Source: an uncultured Rothia sp. (GTDB lineage: Bacteria; Actinomycetota; Actinomycetes; Actinomycetales; Micrococcaceae). Taken from it: DNA of 36,572 nt. The notes beneath the pieces were generated by a model that was given only the letters and a program-made list of their open reading frames with translations, did not search any database and was not told where the DNA came from. Shown here piece by piece: positions 15,968-24,217 of the stretch. Location of the stretch: the NCBI GenBank assembly GCA_946222285.1, contig CAMIIP010000016.1:1-36572 (forward strand), written 5' to 3'. Position numbers and translations under genes: made by a program. The first letter of the stretch is position 1. Each line of letters opens with the position of its first letter.

Positions 15968-18900
15968 TTAAGAAACAGCTCCGCGCAGGGCGCGCAGGGC
16001 AACCGAAAGAACCGCTAGGCGGGGGCGACCGTCGTTGCCCGGAGCAGCCTCAGCAATCTGAGCCAGGGTGGAGTCCACGCGTTCCATACGAACGGGGTGG
16101 TCCTCTACCCACTCAGTGAGGTAGCGGTCAGCTTCTGCCGCTGAATCCGGTGTTTCGGTAACGTTCTGGTCCCGAACCACGGCCAGCGCCAGCGCCGCAG
16201 CAATCTCGTAGAGGTCATCACGCAGAGCCGAACGTGCCAGGGTCTCCCAGCGGTCATTGCGGGGTAGGTGAGAGATCGAGGTCAGCAGATCGTCGACTCC
16301 GAAGCGGTCATAGACCGAGAAGTAGATGTGAGCTACGTTGTCGATGTCCAGATCGTTGGCGGCGGCTATACGAGCCACGTCCATAAGGGCGAAGCCTTCG
16401 AAGCTGCGAATCCAAATCACCAGCAGATCTTCGGGAATACCCCATTCTTCTGCCTCTGCGCGCAAGATGTTCAGACGTGCGCGGGAAGCGTCAGAGAGGT
16501 AGTCTCGCAGGTTACGGCGTAGATCGCGCACCTGTGCGTAACGCTCGATGAGTTCCTCGATAGGAGTACCGACCACTACCGAGCGCTCGGTGATGAACCA
16601 GCGCACTAAACGATCCAGCACGCGCTGCCAGTCGCGGATGACCGATTGCCACGCCTCTAGCGGAGTTGAGGCAAGTAGCTCGCGGTGCATCTGCGCGGCG
16701 TAGCCGATATCGAAGAGTTCGCGGGAAACCACGAAGGCTCGGGCGATTGCATCTACCCCCGCCTCGGTTTCTTCCTGAGCGCGGAAAACGTGGGTAATAC
16801 CTGCGGTATCCACGATTTCGTTGGCGATACGGGTGCAGATGATTTCCTTGCGCAGCGGATGAGAGTTCAGATGCTCGCCAAAACGCTCCACCAGAGCCGG
16901 CGGGAAGTATTCGCGGAGAACTCGCTCAAGGTAGGGGTCATCTGCGAAGTTGGTTTTCTCCAGCTCTTCGGTGAGGTGAATCTTCACGTAGGCGGCAAGA
17001 ACTGACAGCTCGGGGCTAGTCAGGGTAATGCCGGTTTCTGCGTAGCGCTCTTCGATTTCTTCATCGGTGGGGATGAATTCGACGGCGCGTACCAAACCTG
17101 CGTGTTCTTCGAGGTCGTGAATGAGGCGAATGTAGGCGCTCACCCCGGGGATGACGCCGTGGCGCTCCGCCTGCAGGAGCACGTTCTGTTCCACGTTGGT
17201 TTCTAGAACCTGTTGGCCGACGTCTTCGCGATGGGATTCGATGAAGGCAGCACGCTCGTCGGCTTCCAGCAGTCCGCGAGAGACCAGGCGGTCCACAAGA
17301 ATCTTGATGTTTACCTCGCGGTCGGAGGTTTCCACACCGGCGGAGTTATCAATGGCATCGGTGTTGAGAATGACGCCGTTTTCTGCCGCTTCAATACGCC
17401 CGAGCTGGGTCATGCCCAGGTTGCCGCCCTCGCCGATGATGGTGGCACGCACGTCAGCCCCGTTGATACGCAGAGAGTCGTTGGCCTTATCGCCCACCTG
17501 CTCGTTGGTTTCGCTGGCTGCCTTGATGTAGGTACCAATACCACCATTATAGAGCAGATCAACCGGTGCTTTGAGAATTGCCGAGAGCAGATCCGACGGC
17601 GCCAGTTCGGTCACGGTCTCAGGAAGTCCGAGAACCTCGCCTACCTGCGGAGTGATCTCAATGGACTTAGCCCGGCGAGAGTAGACTCCGCCACCTTCGG
17701 AGATAAGTTCGCGATTGTAGTCCTGCCAGGAAGAGCGGGGCAGGTTGTAAAGGCGAACTCGCTCGTCATAGGCGGCTGCGGCGTCGGGGTTGGGGTCAAG
17801 GAAAATGTCGCGGTGATCGAAAGCGGCAACCAGGCGCGCCACTTTGGAACGCATGAGGCCATTGCCGAAAACGTCGCCAGACATATCACCAATACCGACG
17901 ACGGTGAAGGGGTCGCTCTGATCGTCGCGGCCCAGCTCAGCGAAGTGACGTTTGACCGACTCCCAGGCTCCGCGAGCGGTAATACCCATTGCCTTGTGGT
18001 CATAACCCACCGAGCCACCGGATGCGAAGGCATCTCCTAGCCAGAAACCGAATTCAGCCGAAATCGCGTTTGCGGTGTCAGAGAAGGCTGCGGTGCCCTT
18101 ATCGGCGGCAACCACCAGGTAATAGTCATCTCCATCGCGGGCTACGAGGCCTTCGCGGCGCACCACGGTTTCAGAGCCGTCTGCGCCCACCGACAGGTTA
18201 TCGGTAACGGAGAGAAGTGAGCGAATGAAAATCTTGTAAGACTCACGCCCCTCAGTGATCCAGGCATCGCGGTCTACTGCTGGATCAGGTAGCTGCTTGG
18301 GAAAGAAGCCGCCCTTAGCTCCGGTAGGAATAATGACCGAGTTCTTCACCATCTGTGCCTTAACCAGACCGAGAACTTCGGTGCGGAAGTCTTCGCGGCG
18401 ATCAGACCAGCGCAGGCCACCGCGGGCAACAGAGCCGAAGCGCAGGTGAACACCCTCAACGCGCGGTGAGTACACGAAAATCTCGAAGGAAGGGCGGGGC
18501 AGGGGTGCGAAATCAATCTCCTGCGGAGCTACCTTGATAGCCACACCGTAATCGTTCAAGAACGCGTTAGTGCGCAGGGTTGCTGCCATAACAGTTGCCA
18601 TGGAACGCAAGAAGCGGTCGGCGTCCAGGGTAGGAATCTCCCCCAAAGCCTCCTGAATCTTTGCAGAAATCTCTTGGCGAGCAATCTCGCGTGCGTCATC
18701 CGACTCAAAGGGAGCCTCGGGGTCAAAGCTGGCAGAGAAGAAATCAGTGAGCAAACCGGTCACATTCGGGTATGACAGAAGCGTATCTGACATGAACTCG
18801 GGGGTGAAACCGCGACCCAACTGACCCAGGTAGTGAGTGTAGGTACGCAGCACTGCCACCTCTTGCCAGCTCAGCTTTTCAGCCAGAATCAGGCGATCCA

Positions 18901-20950
18901 AGGAATCAGACTCACGGCGCTGAAGCAGATAAGCATTGAGGGCATCTTCGTAAACGTCTGCAACCTCGGCGGGGTTAACGCCCTCGGGGAATCTCACACC
19001 AAAATCGTAGAGCAAGAAAGTGCGACCGTCTGCGGGATTGATCTCGTAAGGCTTCTGGTCAAGAACGGTCAGCCCAAGATTCTGCATGACCGGTAGAAGC
19101 TCGGTCAGCGTGTGCGCCTGTGAAAGATAGGTCTTCACACGGGTAATCTCGCCGTCCGTAGAAATACGCACAGCGGCTGGCTTACCCTGGCTCTGCGCGG
19201 CGTCGTCCAAATTGCCAGAAGTATGAGCCAACGACTCAAAGACGGCAATATCTGCCACGACCTCGTCGATATCGTAATCCGCACGATAGGTAGCGGGCAT
19301 CGCCTCAGACCAAGCATGAGCGCTGGTACGCCCCTTTTCACCGGGAGTAGCCGACTCTAGCGCCGAAGCTGTTGCCTCACCCCAAGAAAGGACGGCGCGT
19401 TGCAGGCGGTGCTCAATACGGGCAGTATCTAGCTCGGGAATTTCATGAAGATTGTTCAAACGCAAACGGAAGAAGAGACGAGCCAGCGATGAGGTGGATA
19501 GGCGAACCTCAAAGTCTTGGGCAGAAAGATCAATTTCTTCCTGAAAAACCTGCTCAATACGCTGGCGAACACCGGTGTTATAACGGTCGCGCGGCAAGAA
19601 AACGATGGCGGATACAAAACGCCCGAAGTCGTCAGAACGCAGGAAGAGACGGGTAGTGCGGCGCTCTTCCAAGCCCATGATGCCGCGGAAAATTTCAGTC
19701 AGCGTATCAACGTTGGTGTGCAAGAGTTCACTGCGAGGGTAATCCTCAATAATGCCTGCCAGCGTCTTATCAGAGTGCGAACCGGGTTGGAATCCCAGTC
19801 GACGGCGCACAATCGCCACACGTTCGCGCACCAGCGGAGTTTCGCTGGCGGGCAGAGAGTATGCCTGCAGGGAGAAGAGCCCGAGAATCACATACTCGCC
19901 CACCACATTTCCCGCCGCATCAAAATCACGAACACCAATGTAGTCCAGGTACTCGTGGCGGTGAACGGTCGAACGAGAATTAGCTTTAGTAATGTAGATA
20001 GGCTGCGGGTTGCGAGCGCTCTCTACCGAGCGGCCGGTCAGCTTAAAACCATCCGCATTTTCACCGGCGAGAATACCGAGCCCAGCGCCGGGGCGATCGG
20101 TAAGGGTAATTTCTGAGCCGTTACCGGTCAAATCACGCTCTTTGATACCCATAAAGAGGAAGTTACCGCGAGCCAGCCAGCGCAAAAATTCCTGCACACT
20201 CGCCACGCGGGAAGCAGGGTCTACCTCAGAATTCAGGTAACCGGAGTAGTTCTCGGCGCCGCCCAGAGTCACGTCCTGAAGCGGTTCCAATTTATTGGCG
20301 ATTTCCAAAACACGCTGCCCCATAGCCTGGCTATCCTGTGCGGCTAGGCGAACGTCGTCCAAAATTCGCTGGACGTCAGAAATCAGCTGGGTGCGCTCGT
20401 CCTCATTGAGGTAGGAGCTGAGGCGAACCGAAATCCATGACTCAATTGAAAGCTGAGTCTTTGAATCTTTACGCTGAGAAATGTTCAGGGAAGGAAGCGC
20501 TGCGGTGTCGCCAGAAGCCACCGGCTGTTCCAGCCCTGTGGGCTGAATCGACACTAGCTCGCCTTCAACGGTGCGCTCCACAATAAAAATAGGGTGATTT
20601 AGCGAAGAGATACCGCTGTATTTAGCGGCAATTTCGGCGGTAATAGAGCTGACGAGAAAGCTCATATCGTCCGTTGCAATGAGCAAAACGGTATGAGACC
20701 CCTCATCAATGGTATCTATCAGAGCCTCGCCGGGAGCCCGGCGGGAAGCAAGCCTGCGATGCACCCCTGCCAGATCTTCTAGTTCTTCTTTCGAGTAGCC
20801 TCGCAACTCTTCATCTGAAGTGTGGCGGTAATATTGGCCGATCCACTCATCGTTGCCTGACCAGGTGAAATTTGCGCCGTCTTGACCGAGCAAAATATGC
20901 CTCCGAGTAAAAGGTTTCGGCCACGCCTTTGTGGCCCTGATGTAGCGCAA
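15968..20950 (-). CDS. gdh2: NAD-specific glutamate dehydrogenase, large (GDH180-type)
   Basis: A 1660-residue NAD-GDH, which oxidatively deaminates glutamate to 2-oxoglutarate and ammonia. The N-terminal ACT-like regulatory part has LLIATDDMSFLVSSITAEIA near 95-115. The catalytic core near 840-880 has FGSVARGGLRWSDRREDF and GLVKAQMVKNSVIIPTGAKG with the substrate and catalytic lysines. The Rossmann region follows (VVGIGDMSGDVFGNG, NGGIGTYIKA). The helical C-terminus is complete. Size matches the 1600-1660 residue family. The only upstream start is TTG 20950, directly after an in-frame stop and preceded by GGGAAAG; the exact N-terminus is therefore uncertain. Monocistronic between its own terminator and a long inverted repeat. 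Confidence 0.95.
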   Translation of the reverse strand: MRYIRATKAWPKPFTRRHILLGQDGANFTWSGNDEWIGQYYRHTSDEELRGYSKEELEDLAGVHRRLASRRAPGEALIDTIDEGSHTVLLIATDDMSFLVSSITAEIAAKYSGISSLNHPIFIVERTVEGELVSIQPTGLEQPVASGDTAALPSLNISQRKDSKTQLSIESWISVRLSSYLNEDERTQLISDVQRILDDVRLAAQDSQAMGQRVLEIANKLEPLQDVTLGGAENYSGYLNSEVDPASRVASVQEFLRWLARGNFLFMGIKERDLTGNGSEITLTDRPGAGLGILAGENADGFKLTGRSVESARNPQPIYITKANSRSTVHRHEYLDYIGVRDFDAAGNVVGEYVILGLFSLQAYSLPASETPLVRERVAIVRRRLGFQPGSHSDKTLAGIIEDYPRSELLHTNVDTLTEIFRGIMGLEERRTTRLFLRSDDFGRFVSAIVFLPRDRYNTGVRQRIEQVFQEEIDLSAQDFEVRLSTSSLARLFFRLRLNNLHEIPELDTARIEHRLQRAVLSWGEATASALESATPGEKGRTSAHAWSEAMPATYRADYDIDEVVADIAVFESLAHTSGNLDDAAQSQGKPAAVRISTDGEITRVKTYLSQAHTLTELLPVMQNLGLTVLDQKPYEINPADGRTFLLYDFGVRFPEGVNPAEVADVYEDALNAYLLQRRESDSLDRLILAEKLSWQEVAVLRTYTHYLGQLGRGFTPEFMSDTLLSYPNVTGLLTDFFSASFDPEAPFESDDAREIARQEISAKIQEALGEIPTLDADRFLRSMATVMAATLRTNAFLNDYGVAIKVAPQEIDFAPLPRPSFEIFVYSPRVEGVHLRFGSVARGGLRWSDRREDFRTEVLGLVKAQMVKNSVIIPTGAKGGFFPKQLPDPAVDRDAWITEGRESYKIFIRSLLSVTDNLSVGADGSETVVRREGLVARDGDDYYLVVAADKGTAAFSDTANAISAEFGFWLGDAFASGGSVGYDHKAMGITARGAWESVKRHFAELGRDDQSDPFTVVGIGDMSGDVFGNGLMRSKVARLVAAFDHRDIFLDPNPDAAAAYDERVRLYNLPRSSWQDYNRELISEGGGVYSRRAKSIEITPQVGEVLGLPETVTELAPSDLLSAILKAPVDLLYNGGIGTYIKAASETNEQVGDKANDSLRINGADVRATIIGEGGNLGMTQLGRIEAAENGVILNTDAIDNSAGVETSDREVNIKILVDRLVSRGLLEADERAAFIESHREDVGQQVLETNVEQNVLLQAERHGVIPGVSAYIRLIHDLEEHAGLVRAVEFIPTDEEIEERYAETGITLTSPELSVLAAYVKIHLTEELEKTNFADDPYLERVLREYFPPALVERFGEHLNSHPLRKEIICTRIANEIVDTAGITHVFRAQEETEAGVDAIARAFVVSRELFDIGYAAQMHRELLASTPLEAWQSVIRDWQRVLDRLVRWFITERSVVVGTPIEELIERYAQVRDLRRNLRDYLSDASRARLNILRAEAEEWGIPEDLLVIWIRSFEGFALMDVARIAAANDLDIDNVAHIYFSVYDRFGVDDLLTSISHLPRNDRWETLARSALRDDLYEIAAALALAVVRDQNVTETPDSAAEADRYLTEWVEDHPVRMERVDSTLAQIAEAAPGNDGRPRLAVLSVALRALRGAVS

Positions 20951-21036
20951 CTAATACGCTTTCCCATATACCTTATAACGTGAGTCTCAATTGCGGAATT
21001 TTGGCGCGGTGGAAGAATCCTAGGCAAATCCCGCTC

Positions 21037-21097
21037 CTGACCGGCTGAGCTCGTTTTGACCGTCATAGACCTGGTCAAAACGAGCTCAGCCGGTCAG
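21037..21097. terminator. Perfect 25-bp inverted repeat between rsgA and gdh
   Basis: The left arm 21037-21061 (starting CTGACCGGCTGAGCTCGT) and right arm 21073-21097 are exact complements over 25 bp with an 11-nt loop. It lies 10 bp beyond the rsgA stop (minus direction) and 86 bp before the gdh start. There is no clear U-tract on exit, so it may act as a Rho-independent barrier of unusual form, an mRNA-stabilising hairpin, or a protein site. Confidence 0.65.
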
Positions 21098-21107
21098 CTT
21101 CAGACAG

Positions 21108-22151
21108 CTAGCTTCGCTGGCGGGAACTCTTCGTCAGTTGCTTCCACGCTTTCTTCTGTTCCGCCATTGCGCGCGGGCTGTTTTTTCTGCGCTGATAAGC
21201 AAGTTCTCGTTGCACCGTATGCCAGCTTTCCAGACGACGCGCGGGCAGAGCGCCGTCGTCCACTGCGGCTTGAACAGCGCACCCTAAATCGCCTCTATGT
21301 TTGCAGTCTGCGTATCGACATTCTTGTGCCAACTCAACAATGTCTGAGAAAGTCTCATCAACAGCATTGGTACTTGCGCCAACGGTCAAACTGCGAATAC
21401 CCGGTACATCCAGGATGACTCCCCCACCGCGCAGTAGATAAAGCTTGCGCGTGGTGGTTGTGTGTCTGCCCTGTCCATCTCTACGAACGGACGACGTCGC
21501 CGCTTGGGTTCCTTCGAGAGCATTGAGGAGTGAGGTTTTCCCAGCGCCAGATGCGCCGAGCATAGTAGTGGTTCCTGAGGATACTAGGGAAGAAATTTCG
21601 GCTAGTCCTTCTCCTGCTTCTGTGCTGCAACAGATGGTTTTCACACCCATGCTCAACGCTTCAACACGTTCTAGTTCTTCTTGTACGTTGGTGCAGAGGT
21701 CAGTTTTTGAAAGTACCAGCACGGGTGTGGCGCCCGAGTCCCACCCCATGATGAGAAGTTTCTCGATGGCTTTCAAGCTGGGAGGCTTTTCAATCGAAAT
21801 AACCAGGAGCACGGTATCGATGTTTACCGCCATCGCTTGGCTTCCCACACCGGATGCTGCAGGTCTGGAAAGTTCCGTGTAGCGAGGAGCGATTTTTTCG
21901 AGAACGCCCTTTCTCGCGATTATCCAATCACCAGAAACCGGAGTATCTGCTAGATGAGGAGAAAGCCTGACCGTTTCAAAGGCAAGGTTTTCAGGGGAAA
22001 TGAGCGCTACTTCAGCATGATTTCCGTGATGAACCACAACTCGTCCGATAGCTTCGTTCGGTGCAATTTTCTCTACATTAAAAGGGCTTTCGCGCTGTTC
22101 AGCTAGACCTAGGGTACGTAAAAGCTCAGTGGTTTTAAGGTTGTTTTTCAA
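21108..22151 (-). CDS. rsgA: Ribosome small-subunit-dependent GTPase A
   Basis: A circularly permuted GTPase (347 residues) that helps late 30S maturation. After an N-terminal OB-fold (GRVVVHHGNHAEVAL, GDWIIAR) the order is G4 (SKTD, 148-151), G1 P-loop (GASGAGKT, 199-206), G3 (DVPG, 248-251), then the C-terminal zinc knuckle with C278, C283, H285 and C291. The visible start is TTG 22151. An upstream ATG with a short ORF in another frame ends just inside the gene; if one A were missing from the AAAAA run at the start, the true N-terminus would begin MSNETDIPVEK. All catalytic parts are intact. Confidence 0.93.
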   Translation of the reverse strand: MKNNLKTTELLRTLGLAEQRESPFNVEKIAPNEAIGRVVVHHGNHAEVALISPENLAFETVRLSPHLADTPVSGDWIIARKGVLEKIAPRYTELSRPAASGVGSQAMAVNIDTVLLVISIEKPPSLKAIEKLLIMGWDSGATPVLVLSKTDLCTNVQEELERVEALSMGVKTICCSTEAGEGLAEISSLVSSGTTTMLGASGAGKTSLLNALEGTQAATSSVRRDGQGRHTTTTRKLYLLRGGGVILDVPGIRSLTVGASTNAVDETFSDIVELAQECRYADCKHRGDLGCAVQAAVDDGALPARRLESWHTVQRELAYQRRKNSPRAMAEQKKAWKQLTKSSRQRS

Positions 22152-22176
22152 CAGGTATGTCCGTTTCGTTTGACAT
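22135..22176 (-). other. Short ORF overlapping the rsgA start (possible leader or true N-terminus)
   Basis: ATG 22176 opens MSNETDIPVEKQP and then TAA; it overlaps the TTG start of rsgA in another frame. Adding one A to the run at the junction would join it in frame to NNLKTTELL of RsgA. It is therefore either a regulatory uORF or a frameshifted true N-terminus. Confidence 0.35.
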
Positions 22177-22187
22177 GTTTGGGGTGA

Positions 22188-22250
22188 AACCCGCCTGTTG
22201 AAGATAAGGCTACCGTGCGCTTGCGGTTAGCAGAGTGAAAGCAGGCGGGT
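22188..22250 (-). terminator. Weak hairpin between the MHS transporter and rsgA
   Basis: ACCCGCCTG (22189-22197) pairs with CAGGCGGGT (22242-22250) across a long loop. The position downstream of the transporter and upstream of rsgA suits termination or a leader structure, but the loop of about 44 nt makes this weak. Confidence 0.3.
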
Positions 22251-22419
22251 GTTTTGAGAGCGCAGTGAAGCTGGGATTGTATTCACGGCGTCCGCCTTTC
22301 TCGAGAAGTGTAAAGCCCGCGAGCGCGAGCCTGAAAAGATTCTATCTTAGATGCCGGTCTCTTATGCACCATTTCATAAGGTACCGCTGGGTTTCGCGGT
22401 CGTACAGCGAGTCGGAAAC

Positions 22420-23729
22420 CTACTCCTGCACCCGATCTATCTCCTCCAGGCTCAACCGGGAGGTTTCCCGGGCGGTGAGGGCGGTGCCCATCGCAATAAT
22501 GCACATGGTCAAAGTAAAGGTTGCTGGTCCCACCCAGCCAGTGAGGTTCGATCCCGAAAGATAGGTTGCCGCCGCCGGAGCCACACCGCCGGAGATAGCG
22601 AACCCAATCTGAGTGCCCAGCGCCAACCCGGTAACGCGCACAGGAGTGGGAAACATTTCTGCGTAGAAAGAGGGCCAGATTCCGTTGGCCATTGAGTAGA
22701 AAGCCCCGTGCATGAGCACGCCGAAGACGAACATTAGCGCAATGTTTTGCTCGTGAATCATCAGCAAGTAGGGGTACATAGTTGCGCCCGCCAGGAGGGC
22801 ACCGGTAATGAAGACCGGCTTGCGCCCCACCTTATCCGAAAGCAGAGCGAACAGGGGAATAGCCAGCAAACCTAGAGCATTTGAAAAGACGGGAACCAAG
22901 AGCATGGTTCCGCGATCAATCCCAATATGCTCACCGGTCGCATAAGAGAGAGCAAAGGTTGTGAACACCATGTTCACGGTATTAACCATGGCGCATAGAG
23001 CCACGCGAACCACAGCTCTCTTGTGGTGGCCAAAAACATTGCGTAGCGGTGTCGCCTGCCGAGAAATTTGTGTGGTGACCGTGGGAGGTTCGGTGAGACG
23101 ACGGCGGATAATCCAGGCAGCAACTACTACCACGGCAGAAATCCAGAAAGGTACTCGCCAACCCCAAGAGAAAAGTTGCTCTTCGGGCAGGGCAGCGAAA
23201 GGGATAAATACGGCGGTTGCTAGAAGTGAGCCGAACTGGGTGCCCTGCAGGGTCCAGGAGGTGGTGAAGGCACGGGAATGATCGTTGGAGTGTTCCAATG
23301 ACATAGAGATAGCGCTAGCTTGTTCCCCCGCCGCCGAAAGTCCTTGAAAGATTCGACAGATAACAAGCAAAGTAGGACCAAGGATTCCCGCCTGCTCATA
23401 AGTGGGTAAACAGCCGATGGCGAAGGTAGCGAACCCCATCATAAAGAGGGTTAGCATGAGCACGAATTTCCGCCCAAAACGATCGCCGAGGGGCCGATAA
23501 TCATTGCACCGAAGGGCCGCACCACGTAAGCAACACCCACAATGACCATGGATTTGAGGATGCCCGCTGCCGGTGAGTCTTCGGGAAAGAAGATATGGTT
23601 CAGAACAATCGCTGCGGCGGTTCCGTAGACAGCGAAGTCGTAGTATTCGAGGGCAGAGCCAATCCAGCTGGCAAAGGCCGCACGACGAGGGGACTTGCGC
23701 GGCGTTACCACCTCGGTTACAGACGTCAT
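22420..23729 (-). pseudogene. MHS-family (metabolite:H+ symporter) MFS transporter, frameshifted
   Basis: ATG 23729 (AAAGGG 8 nt upstream) starts MTSVTEVVTPRKSPRRAAFA, then SWIGSALEYYDFAVYGTAAA, the hallmark first helix of the MHS group (ProP, ShiA, KgtP relatives). The frame breaks after RPFGAMIIGP because the GGGG run at 23490-23493 is one base short. With five G the expected LGDRFGRKFVLMLTLFMMGF loop 2-3 motif is restored and continues in the second frame to the end (EEIDRVQE). The combined length is about 435 residues with 12 TM helices. Substrate unknown; relatives carry proline, betaine, shikimate, citrate or dicarboxylates. Confidence 0.85.
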
Positions 23730-23861
23730 TAGCTCAACCCTTTCGAGATTTTTCTTTTCCACGCAGGACGACGCCGCGTGCGTCTGTCTAAAAGGTACTA
23801 CGGTTAGGGCAAACACGAACAGGGGTGTTCATTAGGTGGGCTGGTTGGTGGCGTTGAAGAG

Positions 23862-24104
23862 CTTATCTATAAGGTACACGGCTCTCCTCCAGCCGAATGT
23901 ATCGGTGGCAATAGGGGGTACTGGCTTAGCTACGTTGTCCTGGGTTATAGCACAGGATTACGGTGTTAAGTAAGGAGCGCGGAGCTAAGTCAGGACGGCG
24001 AAGATTCACCGCATCCGGCAACCTCATCGCTCGCGGATGATTCATGCCAGACCCAGCCAGGAGCCACCTGCTGTGCCTACCTGCTGGATTACCCTTATGA
24101 ATAA
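23862..24104. repeat. TIR element copy B (about 240 bp)
   Basis: The left end CTTATCTATAAGGTA and right end TACCCTTATGAATAA are imperfect inverted copies of the family terminus. Inside, the minus strand carries GCATGAATCATC and GGTGAATCTTC, related to GCGTGAATCGTC in copy C and GCATGAATCGTC in copy D. A further partial inverted pair TGACTTAGCT / AGCTAAGCCA is present. No convincing ORF. It fills most of the gap between the MHS gene and the SGNH-LGFP gene. Confidence 0.6.
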
Positions 24105-24217
24105 TTCTCAATGCACAGATTTTAGTTTATTTAAAATTCTAAATGTATGATTATCTTGAATGATACGCACCACACATTCATCTATTTCCCCCGCCCCTCT
24201 TGTCAGATAGATATTTC

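Noticed and set aside
17213..18040. 275-codon plus-strand ORF inside the GDH gene
   Set aside because: Antisense shadow of the conserved catalytic region; no RBS or family signal.
20779..21078. Minus-strand frame upstream of GDH (possible frameshifted N-terminus)
   Set aside because: No resemblance to GDH N-termini and it runs through the long inverted repeat; the TTG start is accepted instead.
22356..22385. GGTNNCTTATG-loop-CATAAGGTACC hairpin resembling two TIR ends back to back
   Set aside because: Shares only TTCATAAGGTACC with the family, has no core, and lies where a terminator for the MHS gene would be; too short to call a fifth copy.
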